Both the position numbers and the translations under genes were made by a program. Source: DATLHO01 sp035539855 (GTDB lineage: Bacteria > Bacteroidota > Ignavibacteria > OLB7). From it: a DNA stretch of 35,606 bases. The notes under the pieces were generated by a model, which was not told where the DNA came from, searched no databases, and saw only the letters and a list, made by a program, of their open reading frames with translations. The stretch spans positions 1 through 35,606 of the forward strand of contig DATLHO010000207.1 in the NCBI GenBank assembly GCA_035539855.1, given 5' to 3'. Within the stretch, counting starts at the first letter, position 1. Each line of letters opens with the position of its first letter. Below are positions 24,906 to 33,248 of the stretch, piece after piece.

Positions 24906-26022
24906 ATGTTCGAACCGATCAAGACGCAGCTCGAGGAGATAAAGGGTCGGGTTGCCGACCTACGGAGGTTCCTTTGACGTCGAAGGCAAGGAGCGCGAGA
25001 TAGCCGAGCTCGAAGTCCAGACGCAGCGCCCGGGTTTCTGGGACGACAACGTCGCCGCGCAGAAGACGATGCGCGAGATCAACGTCCGCAAGGACTGGGT
25101 CGATTCGTGGAAGAAAGCGTCCGCGAAGGCCGATGACGTTTCGGCGCTCATCGAGCTGGCGGAGGAGGCGGGCGACGAGTCGATGGAATCGGAGGTGGCG
25201 GCAGAGGTCGAGACGCTCGTCGAGGCCGTCGAGTCGCTCGAGACGCGGAACATGCTCTCGGATCCCGACGACGTCCGCGACGCGATCCTCAAGGTGCAGG
25301 CCGGCGCCGGCGGCACCGAGGCGCAGGACTGGGCGCAGATGCTCCTGCGGATGTACACCCGCTGGGCCGAGCGCAAGGGATACTCCGTCACGCTGCTCGA
25401 CATCCAGGAGGGCGAGCAGGCGGGCATCAAGTCGGCATCGATCGAGATCGCCGGCGCCTATGCGTTCGGTAATCTGAAGTCCGAGAACGGCGTGCATCGG
25501 CTAGTGCGGATCTCTCCGTACGACGCGGCCGCGCGCCGGCATACGTCGTTCTCGTCGGTCTTCGTCTATCCCGTCGTCGACGAGGATGTGCCGGTGGAGA
25601 TCAATCCCGCCCACGTCACGCTCGAGACCTTCCGCTCCGGCGGCAAGGGAGGGCAGAACGTCAACAAGGTCGAGACCGCGGTACGCCTGCGCTACGACTA
25701 CGTCAGCCCGCGCGGCGAGAAGCACAACATCATCGTCGCCTGCCAGGAGGAGCGCTCGCAGCTGATGAACCGCGAGCGCGCGATGAAGATGCTCAAGTCG
25801 GAGGTCTACGAGATCATCCGGCGTGAAGAAGAGGAGCGCAAGGCAGCGATCGAGGGAGCAAAGAAGAAGATCGAGTGGGGAAGCCAGGTGCGCAACTACG
25901 TCTTCCAGCCGTACACGCTCGTCAAAGACACCCGCACCGGCACCGAAACCGGCGACGTCCAGGCAGTGATGGACGGCGAGATCGATCAGTTCATCAAGGC
26001 GTTCCTCATGGAGTACGCATAA
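24906..26022 (+). CDS. prfB: Peptide chain release factor 2 (programmed +1 frameshift)
   Basis: RF2 releases the peptide at UGA and UAA. The gene starts at ATG 24906 (AAGGAG 6 bases upstream); the first 23 codons end in CTT followed by an in-frame TGA at 24975. A +1 shift on CTT leads into the main frame (DVEGKEREIAEL ...), giving about 371 residues, the normal RF2 length. The peptidyl-hydrolysis motif GGQ is at about 248-250 (SGGKGGQNVNKVET), and the stop-codon motif is SPY at about 203-205 where SPF is usual (RISPYDAAARRHTSF). Annotating only from the downstream TTG at 24952 would lose the true N terminus. It converges on the VWA-domain gene across a repeat-rich region. Confidence 0.95.
24964..24978 (+). 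promoter_or_regulatory. RF2 programmed frameshift site
   Basis: GGAGG (24964-24968) acts as an internal Shine-Dalgarno sequence, three bases before CTT TGA C (24972-24978). This is the same geometry as in the Escherichia coli prfB site, where low RF2 lets the ribosome slip +1 and make more RF2. Confidence 0.93.
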
Positions 26023-26027
26023 GGCAG

Positions 26028-26130
26028 AGGGACACGCGGAGCGAAGGGACAGCTTCGCAGGGGACAGCTTCGCAGGGGACACGCGGAGCGAGGGGACAGC
26101 TTCGCAGGGGACACGCGAAGCGATGGGACA
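26028..26130. repeat. Tandem GGGGACA repeat array
   Basis: Directly after the prfB stop are six units and a partial seventh. Type A is GGGGACAGCTTCGCA (26045-26059, 26060-26074, 26092-26106; the first has AGGGACA) and type B is GGGGACACGCGGAGCGA (26028-26044, 26075-26091, 26107-26123 with GCGAAGCGA), then TGGGACA (26124-26130). The order is B A A B A B. The core of A (GCTTCGC) is the reverse complement of the core of the last B (GCGAAGC). No open reading frame of interest is present and there is no spacer structure as in CRISPR. Confidence 0.85.
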
Positions 26131-26139
26131 CAGAAAGAG

Positions 26140-26172
26140 GAGGGCAGTGCTGACGACGTCGGCACTGCCCTC
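26140..26172. terminator. Central hairpin, likely bidirectional terminator
   Basis: A perfect 11-bp stem GAGGGCAGTGC/GCACTGCCCTC with an 11-base loop lies at the centre between the direct and inverted repeat arrays and between convergent genes. On the minus strand it is followed by a CT-rich run (CCTCTTTCTG). Confidence 0.6.
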
Positions 26173-26188
26173 TCGCATTTGCGTCGCC

Positions 26189-26264
26189 TGGCCGTAGGCC
26201 TGTCCCCTGCGAAGCTGTCCCTTGCGCAGCTGTCCCCTGCGAAGCTGTCCCCAGGCCGCAGGCC
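26189..26264. repeat. Inverted copies of the GGGGACA units flanked by GGCC palindromes
   Basis: TGTCCCC (26201-26207) and three units TGCGAAGCTGTCCC(C) (26208-26221, 26223-26237 with TGCGCAGC, 26238-26252) are complements of the type A units at 26045-26106. The longest perfect match is 24 bases, 26200-26223 against 26044-26067. The inverted part is bracketed by GGCCGTAGGCC (26190-26200) and GGCCGCAGGCC (26254-26264). It ends at the stop codon of the VWA gene. Confidence 0.85.
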
Positions 26265-27784
26265 TATCCGCGGGCGAAGAGGTTGCGGAAGAGGCGACGG
26301 AGCATCGCGAGCAGCATCGCGGCGATCGAGCCGCCTTCGCCGGCGCTCATGTGCAGCATCAGGTGCAGGTCACGCATGTCCGCGCGCGAGATGCCGCGCA
26401 GCGACGAGGCGACGCCGCCTTCGCGTGCGAGCACGTCCTTGAGCAGTTCCTCCAGGCGCGCCGAGAGCGCCTGGAGATCGTGCTGCTGTTCGCTGCCGGG
26501 TGTCGCGAGCTCGAGCAGGAGCTGGATGTGCTCGTGTAGCACGGCGGCCTCGCGCAGGCCGTCGGCGTCGAGGCCGTCCTCGATGTCGAGCTCGACGTCG
26601 CGGACGAGCTCGCGGACCTCCTCGATCTCACTCTGGCGGAGCACGAAGATCTCGTCGGTCGCGAGGTCATCGATGTTGATGAAGACCGACGACAGCGTCT
26701 CGATCTCCCGTCCGTAGGTCGAGCGCAGGCGCTCGACGACCGTCGCGCGATGCTGCTCGAGACGCTGCGTGACGGCCGCGAGCTGCGAGCGCAGGCGCGA
26801 GCGATCGGCGTCGGTGACCGCGCCGCGCAGGTCGAACTCGGCGCGGCGCTGTGCTTCCTCGAGCCGGGCGAGCTCCTGGTTCTGCGGAGCGCTGCCGCGC
26901 GCGGCGAGCTCGCGCAGTTGCCGGTCCTCGGCGTAGATCTGCGCGTTGCCGATCTTGACCGTGTTCAGGCGGATGGTCTCGCCGAGCGCCGTGCGAACGC
27001 GATCGACATCGAGATGCACCGCGCCGTCGGTGATCACGAGGATCTCCGCTCCGGACAGGGCCGCCTTCGCCCTGATGTCTTCGGCCGCCTGGACGATCGC
27101 CCGCTCGAGCGCGGTGCCGTTGCCGAGGCGGCCGACGCGCATCGCGATCTGGATGAGCTCGCGCAGCGAGCGCGCGTCGGTCGCGACGTGCATCGGTCCG
27201 ATGTCGACATCGAACGTGCGAAAGTACACGTGCCCGAGCTCGCGCAGATTGCGCTTGAGAAAGACGTACGCCACCGCCTTGGCCATCTGGATCCGATGGT
27301 GCGACGACATCGACGTCGACGTGTCGAGCAGCAGGTAGACCTTCTGCTTGAAGTTGTTCGGCGCGTACTCGGTCGCCGACGAGCCGAAGCCGCGCGTCTG
27401 CGGCGTCCGCGGGACGTTGATCCACAGCGAGCGCTGCGCGAGGCGGCGCATGAAGACGTCGTCGGGGAGCAGGAACTGGTGGGGGAGAATGCGGCGGATG
27501 TCGCTGACCGATCCGATGAGCGCCGTCTCGTACTCGTCGCCGACGGTGACGCTGCGGTTCGGGCGCCACTCGCGCGAGGGAAGCTCCTGCGGCGGTCGCG
27601 CGCTCGCGACGGTCATCACGCGACTCAACGACTGGAACAGCGAGCTCGACGTGTCCTCGAGCACGCGCGCGATCTCGAAGACGGCGGTGAAATCCTCGGG
27701 CAGGTAATCCTCCAGCCCACGGAGATAGCCGAACTCCTCCATGTGGGTGAAGAACGCGCTATGGCGCAGCACATCGTGCTTCAT
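26264..27784 (-). CDS. VWA-domain protein, partner of a MoxR-type ATPase
   Basis: A 506-residue soluble protein without a signal peptide. A von Willebrand factor A domain spans about residues 148-330: the metal-binding MIDAS motif is DTSTSMS (D154), with TALERAIVQAAEDI and VITDGAVHLD completing it. An N-terminal helical region and a long C-terminal part with charged helices (RLEEAQRRAEFDLRG, EIEEVRELVRDVELDIEDG) flank it. It starts 9 bases after the MoxR ATPase gene on the same strand. MoxR/VWA pairs act as chaperone-like machines that insert metals or remodel complexes; the target here is unknown. Overall it resembles the RavA-ViaA arrangement, but the VWA is central rather than C-terminal. 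Confidence 0.85.
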   Translation of the reverse strand: MKHDVLRHSAFFTHMEEFGYLRGLEDYLPEDFTAVFEIARVLEDTSSSLFQSLSRVMTVASARPPQELPSREWRPNRSVTVGDEYETALIGSVSDIRRILPHQFLLPDDVFMRRLAQRSLWINVPRTPQTRGFGSSATEYAPNNFKQKVYLLLDTSTSMSSHHRIQMAKAVAYVFLKRNLRELGHVYFRTFDVDIGPMHVATDARSLRELIQIAMRVGRLGNGTALERAIVQAAEDIRAKAALSGAEILVITDGAVHLDVDRVRTALGETIRLNTVKIGNAQIYAEDRQLRELAARGSAPQNQELARLEEAQRRAEFDLRGAVTDADRSRLRSQLAAVTQRLEQHRATVVERLRSTYGREIETLSSVFINIDDLATDEIFVLRQSEIEEVRELVRDVELDIEDGLDADGLREAAVLHEHIQLLLELATPGSEQQHDLQALSARLEELLKDVLAREGGVASSLRGISRADMRDLHLMLHMSAGEGGSIAAMLLAMLRRLFRNLFARG

Positions 27785-27793
27785 GGTGACTCG

Positions 27794-29098
27794 CTAGCTC
27801 GCATCACCGGCGCGCACACGGAAGATCATCCTCACGTCGGCCTGCAGCCGCTCGCGCAGATCGCGGACCTCGTCGGTCGTCGGCTGGAAACGCACGAGGA
27901 ATTCCTCGATGAGCCGTCGGTTCTGCTCGACGCCGACGTCGACCATTCCGAGCGTCTCGCGGGCCCACTCGCGGAGCGTGCGCTTGACCGGCAGGTTGTC
28001 GAGCGACGAGAGCGGCCGCTGCAGCGTCTGCGGATCGCGCTTGATCTGATCGAGAAGCACCTTGAAGTCCAGGAGCGTCCGCACCTGTTCGAGCGCGCCG
28101 GTGGCGGCGAACTGGTGGCCGAGCGTCGCGCTGGCCTTCTTCCAGATCGTTCGCTCCTCCTCGAGTCCCACCGTCGTGAACAGCAGATAGAGCTTGTCGA
28201 CGTCGTCGGTCGTGACGGTCGTGCGTCCGTGCAGCAGCGTGATCGCGCGCAGCAGGTCGAAGGCCTTCATCTGCTTGCGCGGCGAGATGTAGTAGTCGCG
28301 GCCCGGCATCAGCTCCGGATGCTGCGACAACTGGCGATTGCGCAGCTCTTCGTAGTAGCGGATCACGAGGTTCGCGTAGTAGACGATCTCCGGCGAGATC
28401 TCGATGCGCATCTCCGTCGACTCGCCGCGGCAGATCGACGTGACCCAGCGCAGAACAGAGAACGGGATCTGCTTCGGCGGCGGGGCGGGCCGTCCGCCGT
28501 GCTGCAGGTACTGCTGCGCGATGAGATACTGATCGTGGGGGTCCTTGTCGGGGAAGGCGACCGACTGGTAGGCGAAGCGGTCGAGGACCGCCTCGGTGAC
28601 CTCGCTGACGCGCAGGTAGTTGGTCGCCGCGATCACCGTGTGGATCTCGGCGTTGCGGCGCTGCGCGCCGAGCACGAGCTCGCGCTCGTTGAGCAGCGAC
28701 AGAAGCGCGCGCAGCGTGAAGTCGTTGGCGTCGAAGATCTCGTCGATGAATCCGAACTCGCTCTCGACGAGCGTGCCGGCGGTGTTGTGCACGATGCGCC
28801 CCTGCCGGAGCGCCTCGAACTCGAGTCCGCCGAAATACGTGTCCGGCTGCTGCTCCTTCGAGGCCTGGACCTTGAAGTAGCGCGCGTCGCCGAACATCAT
28901 GAAGATCTGCTCGGTCAACAGCGACTTGCCGACACCGGTGCGGCTCTGGATCAGCGCGTGCTCGGCCGTCAGCAACGCACAGAAGATCTGCTCGACGATG
29001 TCTCCGCGATTGATCACGCGGCCGTTGACGAAATCCATCGCGTCCTGCAGATCGATGATGATCTGCTGGACGTTGTACTCGCGGAGCGCTGTTTCCAT
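27794..29098 (-). CDS. MoxR/RavA-type AAA+ ATPase
   Basis: A 434-residue ATPase. Walker A is SRTGVGKS (52-59), Walker B is FGFIDEI (115-121), followed by RALLSLLNERE, the MoxR-type helix insert, and sensor 1 IAATNY. The AAA lid and a C-terminal helical region follow (YYISPRKQMKAFDLLRAI). The sequence around Walker A (ALLTAEHALIQSRTGVGKS) and FKVQASKEQQPDTYFGG fits the MoxR family, RavA-like branch. The ATG at 29098 has no obvious ribosome-binding site, so it may be read by coupling from mnmA 27 bases upstream. Confidence 0.88.
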   Translation of the reverse strand: METALREYNVQQIIIDLQDAMDFVNGRVINRGDIVEQIFCALLTAEHALIQSRTGVGKSLLTEQIFMMFGDARYFKVQASKEQQPDTYFGGLEFEALRQGRIVHNTAGTLVESEFGFIDEIFDANDFTLRALLSLLNERELVLGAQRRNAEIHTVIAATNYLRVSEVTEAVLDRFAYQSVAFPDKDPHDQYLIAQQYLQHGGRPAPPPKQIPFSVLRWVTSICRGESTEMRIEISPEIVYYANLVIRYYEELRNRQLSQHPELMPGRDYYISPRKQMKAFDLLRAITLLHGRTTVTTDDVDKLYLLFTTVGLEEERTIWKKASATLGHQFAATGALEQVRTLLDFKVLLDQIKRDPQTLQRPLSSLDNLPVKRTLREWARETLGMVDVGVEQNRRLIEEFLVRFQPTTDEVRDLRERLQADVRMIFRVRAGDAS

Positions 29099-29125
29099 AA
29101 TCCGGATTCGAGATTGGCCGGGAAG

Positions 29126-30232
29126 TTACGCGGGCGGATCGAACCACGCATCGATGACGCCGCCACCGACCACGTCGTCACCATCGTAGAGCACGACCGA
29201 CTGGCCGCGCGTGATCGCGCGCCGCGGCTCGTCGAAGATCACCTCGAGCGTGCCGTCGTCGAGCGTGCGACAGAGCGCGGGCGCGCCCTCGTCCTTGTAG
29301 CGGATCTTGGCAAGGAGTCGACGCGGCTGCTCGAGCGTCGCCCACTTGATGAGGTTGACCTTCGAGGCGCGCAGGCCCCGATGCATCAGCGCGTCGACGG
29401 TGCCGACCTCGACGCGATTGGTCTGCGGGTGGATGTCGATCACGTACAGGGGCTCCGGCGCCGCGATCCCCAGTCCCTTGCGCTGCCCGACGGTATAGAA
29501 CGGATAGCCGTCGTGACGACCGATGACCTCGCCGTCGCGGACGACCTCGCCGCCGGCGACGCGCTCCTCGAGTCCTTCGACGCGATCGCGGAGGAAGCGG
29601 GTGTAGTCGTTGTCGGGGATGAAGCAGATCTCGTAGGACTCGCGCTTGCCGGCGACCGGCAGATCCATGCGCTCGGCGATCGCCCTGGTCTCGGTCTTCG
29701 TCAGATCGGCGAGCGGAAACAGCGTGCGCGCGAGCGACTCCTGCGAGACGGCCCACAACGCGTACGACTGATCCTTGCCGCTGTCGAGACCGCGGCTGAG
29801 AACGATCCGCCCGTCATCGCCGGTACGCAGCCGCGCGTAGTGTCCGGTCGCGACGAAGTCGGCGCCGATCGCATCCGCCCGCCGGAGCATCTCGGTCCAC
29901 TTGATGTGCCGGTTGCACATCACGCAGGGGTTCGGCGTGTCGCCGGCGAGGTAGGCGTCGGTGAAGTAGTCGATGATCTCGCGGCCGAACGGTTCGGTGA
30001 AATCATAGACATAGTGCGGGATCCCCAGACGGGTCGCAACACGGCGCGCGTCGTTGATGCCGTCGAGCGAGCAGCAGCTCGTCTCCGAGCCCACCGCACC
30101 GCCGACGTCTTCGTAGCGGTAGGTCTTGATCGTGATGCCCACGACGTCGTAGCCCGCCTCGACGAGCAACGCCGCCGCGACCGACGAATCGAGACCACCC
30201 GACATTCCCACGATGACACGCTTGGACTGCAT
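29126..30232 (-). CDS. mnmA: tRNA-specific 2-thiouridylase MnmA
   Basis: MnmA puts sulfur on uridine 34 of tRNAs for Lys, Glu and Gln, using ATP and a persulfide. The 368-residue protein has the PP-loop GMSGGLDSSVAA (9-20; most homologues have GVDSS), tRNA-binding segments (ATGHYARL, GKDQSYALW), the nucleophile C103 (NPCVMCN) and the second cysteine C203 (YEICFIPD). C-terminal OB-like domains include FYTVGQRKGLG. Length matches the family. A housekeeping gene embedded between an acylase and a MoxR/VWA pair; spacing suggests one transcript. Confidence 0.96.
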   Translation of the reverse strand: MQSKRVIVGMSGGLDSSVAAALLVEAGYDVVGITIKTYRYEDVGGAVGSETSCCSLDGINDARRVATRLGIPHYVYDFTEPFGREIIDYFTDAYLAGDTPNPCVMCNRHIKWTEMLRRADAIGADFVATGHYARLRTGDDGRIVLSRGLDSGKDQSYALWAVSQESLARTLFPLADLTKTETRAIAERMDLPVAGKRESYEICFIPDNDYTRFLRDRVEGLEERVAGGEVVRDGEVIGRHDGYPFYTVGQRKGLGIAAPEPLYVIDIHPQTNRVEVGTVDALMHRGLRASKVNLIKWATLEQPRRLLAKIRYKDEGAPALCRTLDDGTLEVIFDEPRRAITRGQSVVLYDGDDVVGGGVIDAWFDPPA

Positions 30233-30270
30233 CGGTACCTGTTCGCTTCTTCTGGAGGACGAACGAGCGC

Positions 30271-30286
30271 CGCGGATCGTTCCGCG
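30271..30286 (-). terminator. Small hairpin after the acylase gene
   Basis: CGCGGA/TCCGCG with a 4-base loop lies 5 bases beyond the acylase stop on the minus strand. There is no T-run, so it may weaken rather than end transcription into mnmA. Confidence 0.3.
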
Positions 30287-30290
30287 CCCG

Positions 30291-32894
30291 TTACTCGCTT
30301 CGCGGCTCGAGCTCGGTCAGCGATGAGACTGCCGGACCGACCGGAACCGTGCGCAGCATGCTGATGTGCCCGTTGGCGCTCCACAGCAGCGTCTGGTTCG
30401 AGTAGAACCGGCTCAGCGGCTGACCGCTCGAGCCCGTCGTCACGATGCTTCGGAGGAACACCGCAGTGTCGGCGAAGTCGACGATCTGACGCATCGACGG
30501 GCCGACGCGGACGTTGTAGGGACGATTGAAATCCCACTCGGCATTGTTGAGCGTCGTGTTCGATCCGCCGAGCTCGATCGGTCCGACGTTGACGATGGAG
30601 CCCAGGCGCTCCTGTCGTCCGAACGGGTGCGGCATCGACAGCGTATGGAATGCACCGTAGCGCCATGCCGTGGCCGTCGACGAGCTGAACCGCCCGGAGA
30701 GCCAGCGCAGCGCGTCGCCGAGCGCGGCGCGCATGACCATGTCGCGTGTCTCGCGCACGGCCGGCGTCGAGACGTCGTCGAACCATCGGCTGTCGGTTCG
30801 CGCGTGGCGACGCAGCGCCTTGATGGGCGACTGCGCGATGAAGACGTAGTGCGCGAAAACGACCGGTCCGAGCTCGTCGCGATAGGTGCGTTCGACGAGC
30901 CGCTGAAACCACGCCGCGGCGATCGCCGACTCGACCCCGTCGGCCGCCATCGTTCCATCCCACGCCCGCAGTCGCGCGATCGCGTCGCGTACGGCCGAGG
31001 GCTGACGCGCGCTGTCCGGAAAGGCGCGCAGCAGATGCTCGACCATCATGCGCATCTGCGGCGAGAGCACGTCGCCCTGCATCTGGACGAAATCGACGAC
31101 CTCGAAGCGGGCGCCCTCCTGAAGCAGCTGCTCGAGCCGGAACGCGCGCGAGGGATCCTCCCACTGGTCTCCAAACGTGAACGCGAGCCCGTTGGCCACC
31201 TTGTTGTTGGCGCTGGCGACCCAGGCGCGCTCGGGATCGACGAGGCGAGGGAGCTTCTCCGACGGCACTGCGCCCTTCCAGTTGTAGCGGCTCTCCCAGC
31301 CGGGCATCGGCAGGTTCGGATCGCCCGCGCCACGCACTGGCACGCGCGCCGACGGCACCGCCGCGATGCGTCCGCGCGAGTCGGCATAGACGAAGTTGAG
31401 CGACGGGACGCCGCCGAGGCGGACCGCGCTCGTGAACTCGTCGAGCGTGCGCGCGCGATTGATTCGGTGAAACGCGACGAGCTCCTGCGAGACATCGGAA
31501 CCACGCCAGCGCAGCGCCAGCGTCGCGCGCGCCAGCGGCGACGCGGTGTCCAGAGGAATGCCGGACGTGTCGCGCTGCGGGTAGGTCGAGCTGAACGGGT
31601 GGACGTCGGAGATGAGCGGACCGTGGCGCGAGATCCTGATGATGAACGGTACCGACGCCGAGTCCTTGACCACGATCGTGTCGCGGATCTCGCGGAGCTT
31701 CTCCCACGCGCCGTCGTGCAGCGCCCTGGTGCCGGTCGCGCTGTCGAGGCGCTCGACATAGAAGTCGGCTTCGTCGGCCATCAGCGCAGTGATGCCCCAG
31801 GAGATCCGGTCGTTGCGACCGCTGACGATGAAGGGGACGCCGGGGATCGTGACGCCGGCCCGATGGTCGTCGCCGACGATCATCACCACCTGATACCATC
31901 GCGAGGGCGCGGTGTGCATGAGGTGCGGATCGTTCGCGAGCATCGCACGACCGCCGGCCGCGCGAGACGGCGCGACGGCCCATGCGTTCGAGCCCAGGTG
32001 CGCTCCGCTCATGCCCAGGAACTCGCGCATCGAGCGTTCGAGTCGTAGGACGTCGAGCGGCAGCGCCGCGGACTCGCGCGCGGAGTCGGCAGCGACAGGC
32101 GTCGCGACCGAATCGCGAACCCGCGGAGCGGGCGCCTCGAAAGCCGGCTCGGGCCGCTGTCCACCGGGAATGATCGTCGGCGCGTCGGTCGGATAGGAGG
32201 GAAGGATCTCCTGGAACCGGAGCGAATCCACGCGCTCGCGGATGGCGCCGTAGACGACATCGGTCCAGAAGCTCGTGTTGAGCTCCCACGCCAGCAGGCG
32301 CGAGACCATGACCGAGTGGATCGGGCTCCACGGCTCCGGCTCGTAATCGAGTGCATCGAACTCCATCGGAAGGCGGCCGCGATGCGACTCGATGAACGCA
32401 TTGACGCCGCGGGCGTACGCCTCGAGCGCGCTGCGCGTCGGCTTCGCCATCGACCGGAGAATCTCCGCCGAGATGCGCTCGAAGCCGACCGTGCGAAGCA
32501 GTGCGTCGTAGCCGATGGTCCTGCGTCCAAAGACTTCGGAGAGTCGGCCTTCGCCGGCGCGCCGCATCATGTCCATCTGCCAGAGCCGGTCCTGCGCGTG
32601 GGCGTAACCGATCGCGGCGTACGCGTCGGCCTCGGACGCGGCGACGACGTAGGGAATGCCCTGCTGGTCGCGGGTGATCGAGGCGGCGGCGCCGAGCCCC
32701 GCTATCGCGTCACGCTCGGTCCCCTCGGGCACGAACGAGCGACCGACGAGCGAGACGCCGACCCAGATCAGGCCGGCGACGAGCGCGAAGACGACGACGA
32801 AGGTGCCGACGACCGAGAAGCGCCGCGACGACGGCGCTCGAGCAGAAAACGAGGTCACGGGCTGAATGCGGTAGGTATTCTGGTCAATCGGCAA
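30291..32894 (-). CDS. Penicillin acylase-family N-terminal nucleophile hydrolase
   Basis: An 867-residue exported precursor. An N-terminal membrane segment (VVGTFVVVFALVAGLIWVGVSL, about 28-49) is a signal anchor. The alpha chain (ASITRDQQGIPYVVA ... AIGYAHAQDRLWQMDMMRR) is followed by the autocatalytic cut before S302 in HLGSNAWAV, which becomes the N-terminal nucleophile of the beta chain. Beta-chain landmarks: MLANDPHL, GVPFIVSGRNDRISWGIT, and a late conserved asparagine region (NKVANGLAF). Members cleave penicillins, acyl-homoserine lactones or other amides; the true substrate is unknown. Start is TTG 32894 or GTG 32858; the upstream promoter candidate allows either. Confidence 0.9.
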   Translation of the reverse strand: MPIDQNTYRIQPVTSFSARAPSSRRFSVVGTFVVVFALVAGLIWVGVSLVGRSFVPEGTERDAIAGLGAAASITRDQQGIPYVVAASEADAYAAIGYAHAQDRLWQMDMMRRAGEGRLSEVFGRRTIGYDALLRTVGFERISAEILRSMAKPTRSALEAYARGVNAFIESHRGRLPMEFDALDYEPEPWSPIHSVMVSRLLAWELNTSFWTDVVYGAIRERVDSLRFQEILPSYPTDAPTIIPGGQRPEPAFEAPAPRVRDSVATPVAADSARESAALPLDVLRLERSMREFLGMSGAHLGSNAWAVAPSRAAGGRAMLANDPHLMHTAPSRWYQVVMIVGDDHRAGVTIPGVPFIVSGRNDRISWGITALMADEADFYVERLDSATGTRALHDGAWEKLREIRDTIVVKDSASVPFIIRISRHGPLISDVHPFSSTYPQRDTSGIPLDTASPLARATLALRWRGSDVSQELVAFHRINRARTLDEFTSAVRLGGVPSLNFVYADSRGRIAAVPSARVPVRGAGDPNLPMPGWESRYNWKGAVPSEKLPRLVDPERAWVASANNKVANGLAFTFGDQWEDPSRAFRLEQLLQEGARFEVVDFVQMQGDVLSPQMRMMVEHLLRAFPDSARQPSAVRDAIARLRAWDGTMAADGVESAIAAAWFQRLVERTYRDELGPVVFAHYVFIAQSPIKALRRHARTDSRWFDDVSTPAVRETRDMVMRAALGDALRWLSGRFSSSTATAWRYGAFHTLSMPHPFGRQERLGSIVNVGPIELGGSNTTLNNAEWDFNRPYNVRVGPSMRQIVDFADTAVFLRSIVTTGSSGQPLSRFYSNQTLLWSANGHISMLRTVPVGPAVSSLTELEPRSE

Positions 32895-32960
32895 AGATAG
32901 CGCGCGCGGCGCTCATCGAGGGCGCTTACCGACGGTTTCGTCGGGGACTTCAACCGAATG

Positions 32961-32991
32961 CAAACGATAGGGTCGTACCCAACGTTGACAA
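32961..32991 (-). promoter_or_regulatory. Candidate -33/-7 promoter for the acylase-mnmA-moxR-VWA operon
   Basis: On the minus strand TTG (32991-32989) is followed after 24 bases by TTTG (32964-32961), with TA one base further upstream than usual. The TTG-to-TTTG distance equals that of both tRNA promoters. Confidence 0.45.
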
Positions 32992-33186
32992 GTTCCGGCC
33001 CGTAGCTGTCGGCGGCCACTCCTTTCCCACGGTACGATTCCGTCGTGCGCAGCCAGAGCCGCACACCCGGAGTTTGTGGTGTACCCCCCAGAAGGAACGT
33101 TCGCCGCCGATGCTGCGGGCCGGTTTTGTTTCGCCATCGCTCCCGGTCGTGCGCGGGACCCTGTGAGAACTGAGACAATTGGGCCA

Positions 33187-33217
33187 TTGCCCCGGCGTCT
33201 TCGAGGCCGTAGATTCC
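33187..33217 (+). promoter_or_regulatory. Candidate -33/-7 promoter for the small lipoprotein gene
   Basis: TTG (33187-33189), 20 bases, then TAGATTCC. TA and TT match but the last two bases do not. The start codon is about 30 bases downstream. Confidence 0.4.
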
Positions 33218-33248
33218 GCACGTCCAGTCCATCGTTCCCGGAGGTCTC

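Larger units (their letters stand above)
32895..33248. other. Divergent 354-base intergenic region
   Basis: No convincing gene is seen. It carries a candidate promoter in each direction (minus at 32961-32991, plus at 33187-33217). The middle part, about 33000-33180, shows no recognised motif, strong hairpin or riboswitch. Confidence 0.6.

Noticed and set aside
26028..26264. Repeat array considered as CRISPR
   Set aside because: Units of 15-17 bases abut without unique spacers, are present in both orientations, and no cas genes are near.
26750..30364. A 1204-codon open frame on the plus strand
   Set aside because: It runs antisense across VWA, MoxR and mnmA, which have clear motifs. It is Arg/Asp/Val-rich without domains, as expected of shadow frames in GC-rich DNA.
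29920..32331. An 803-codon open frame on the minus strand
   Set aside because: It is a different frame of the same strand as the acylase and mnmA genes, which carry all the motifs.
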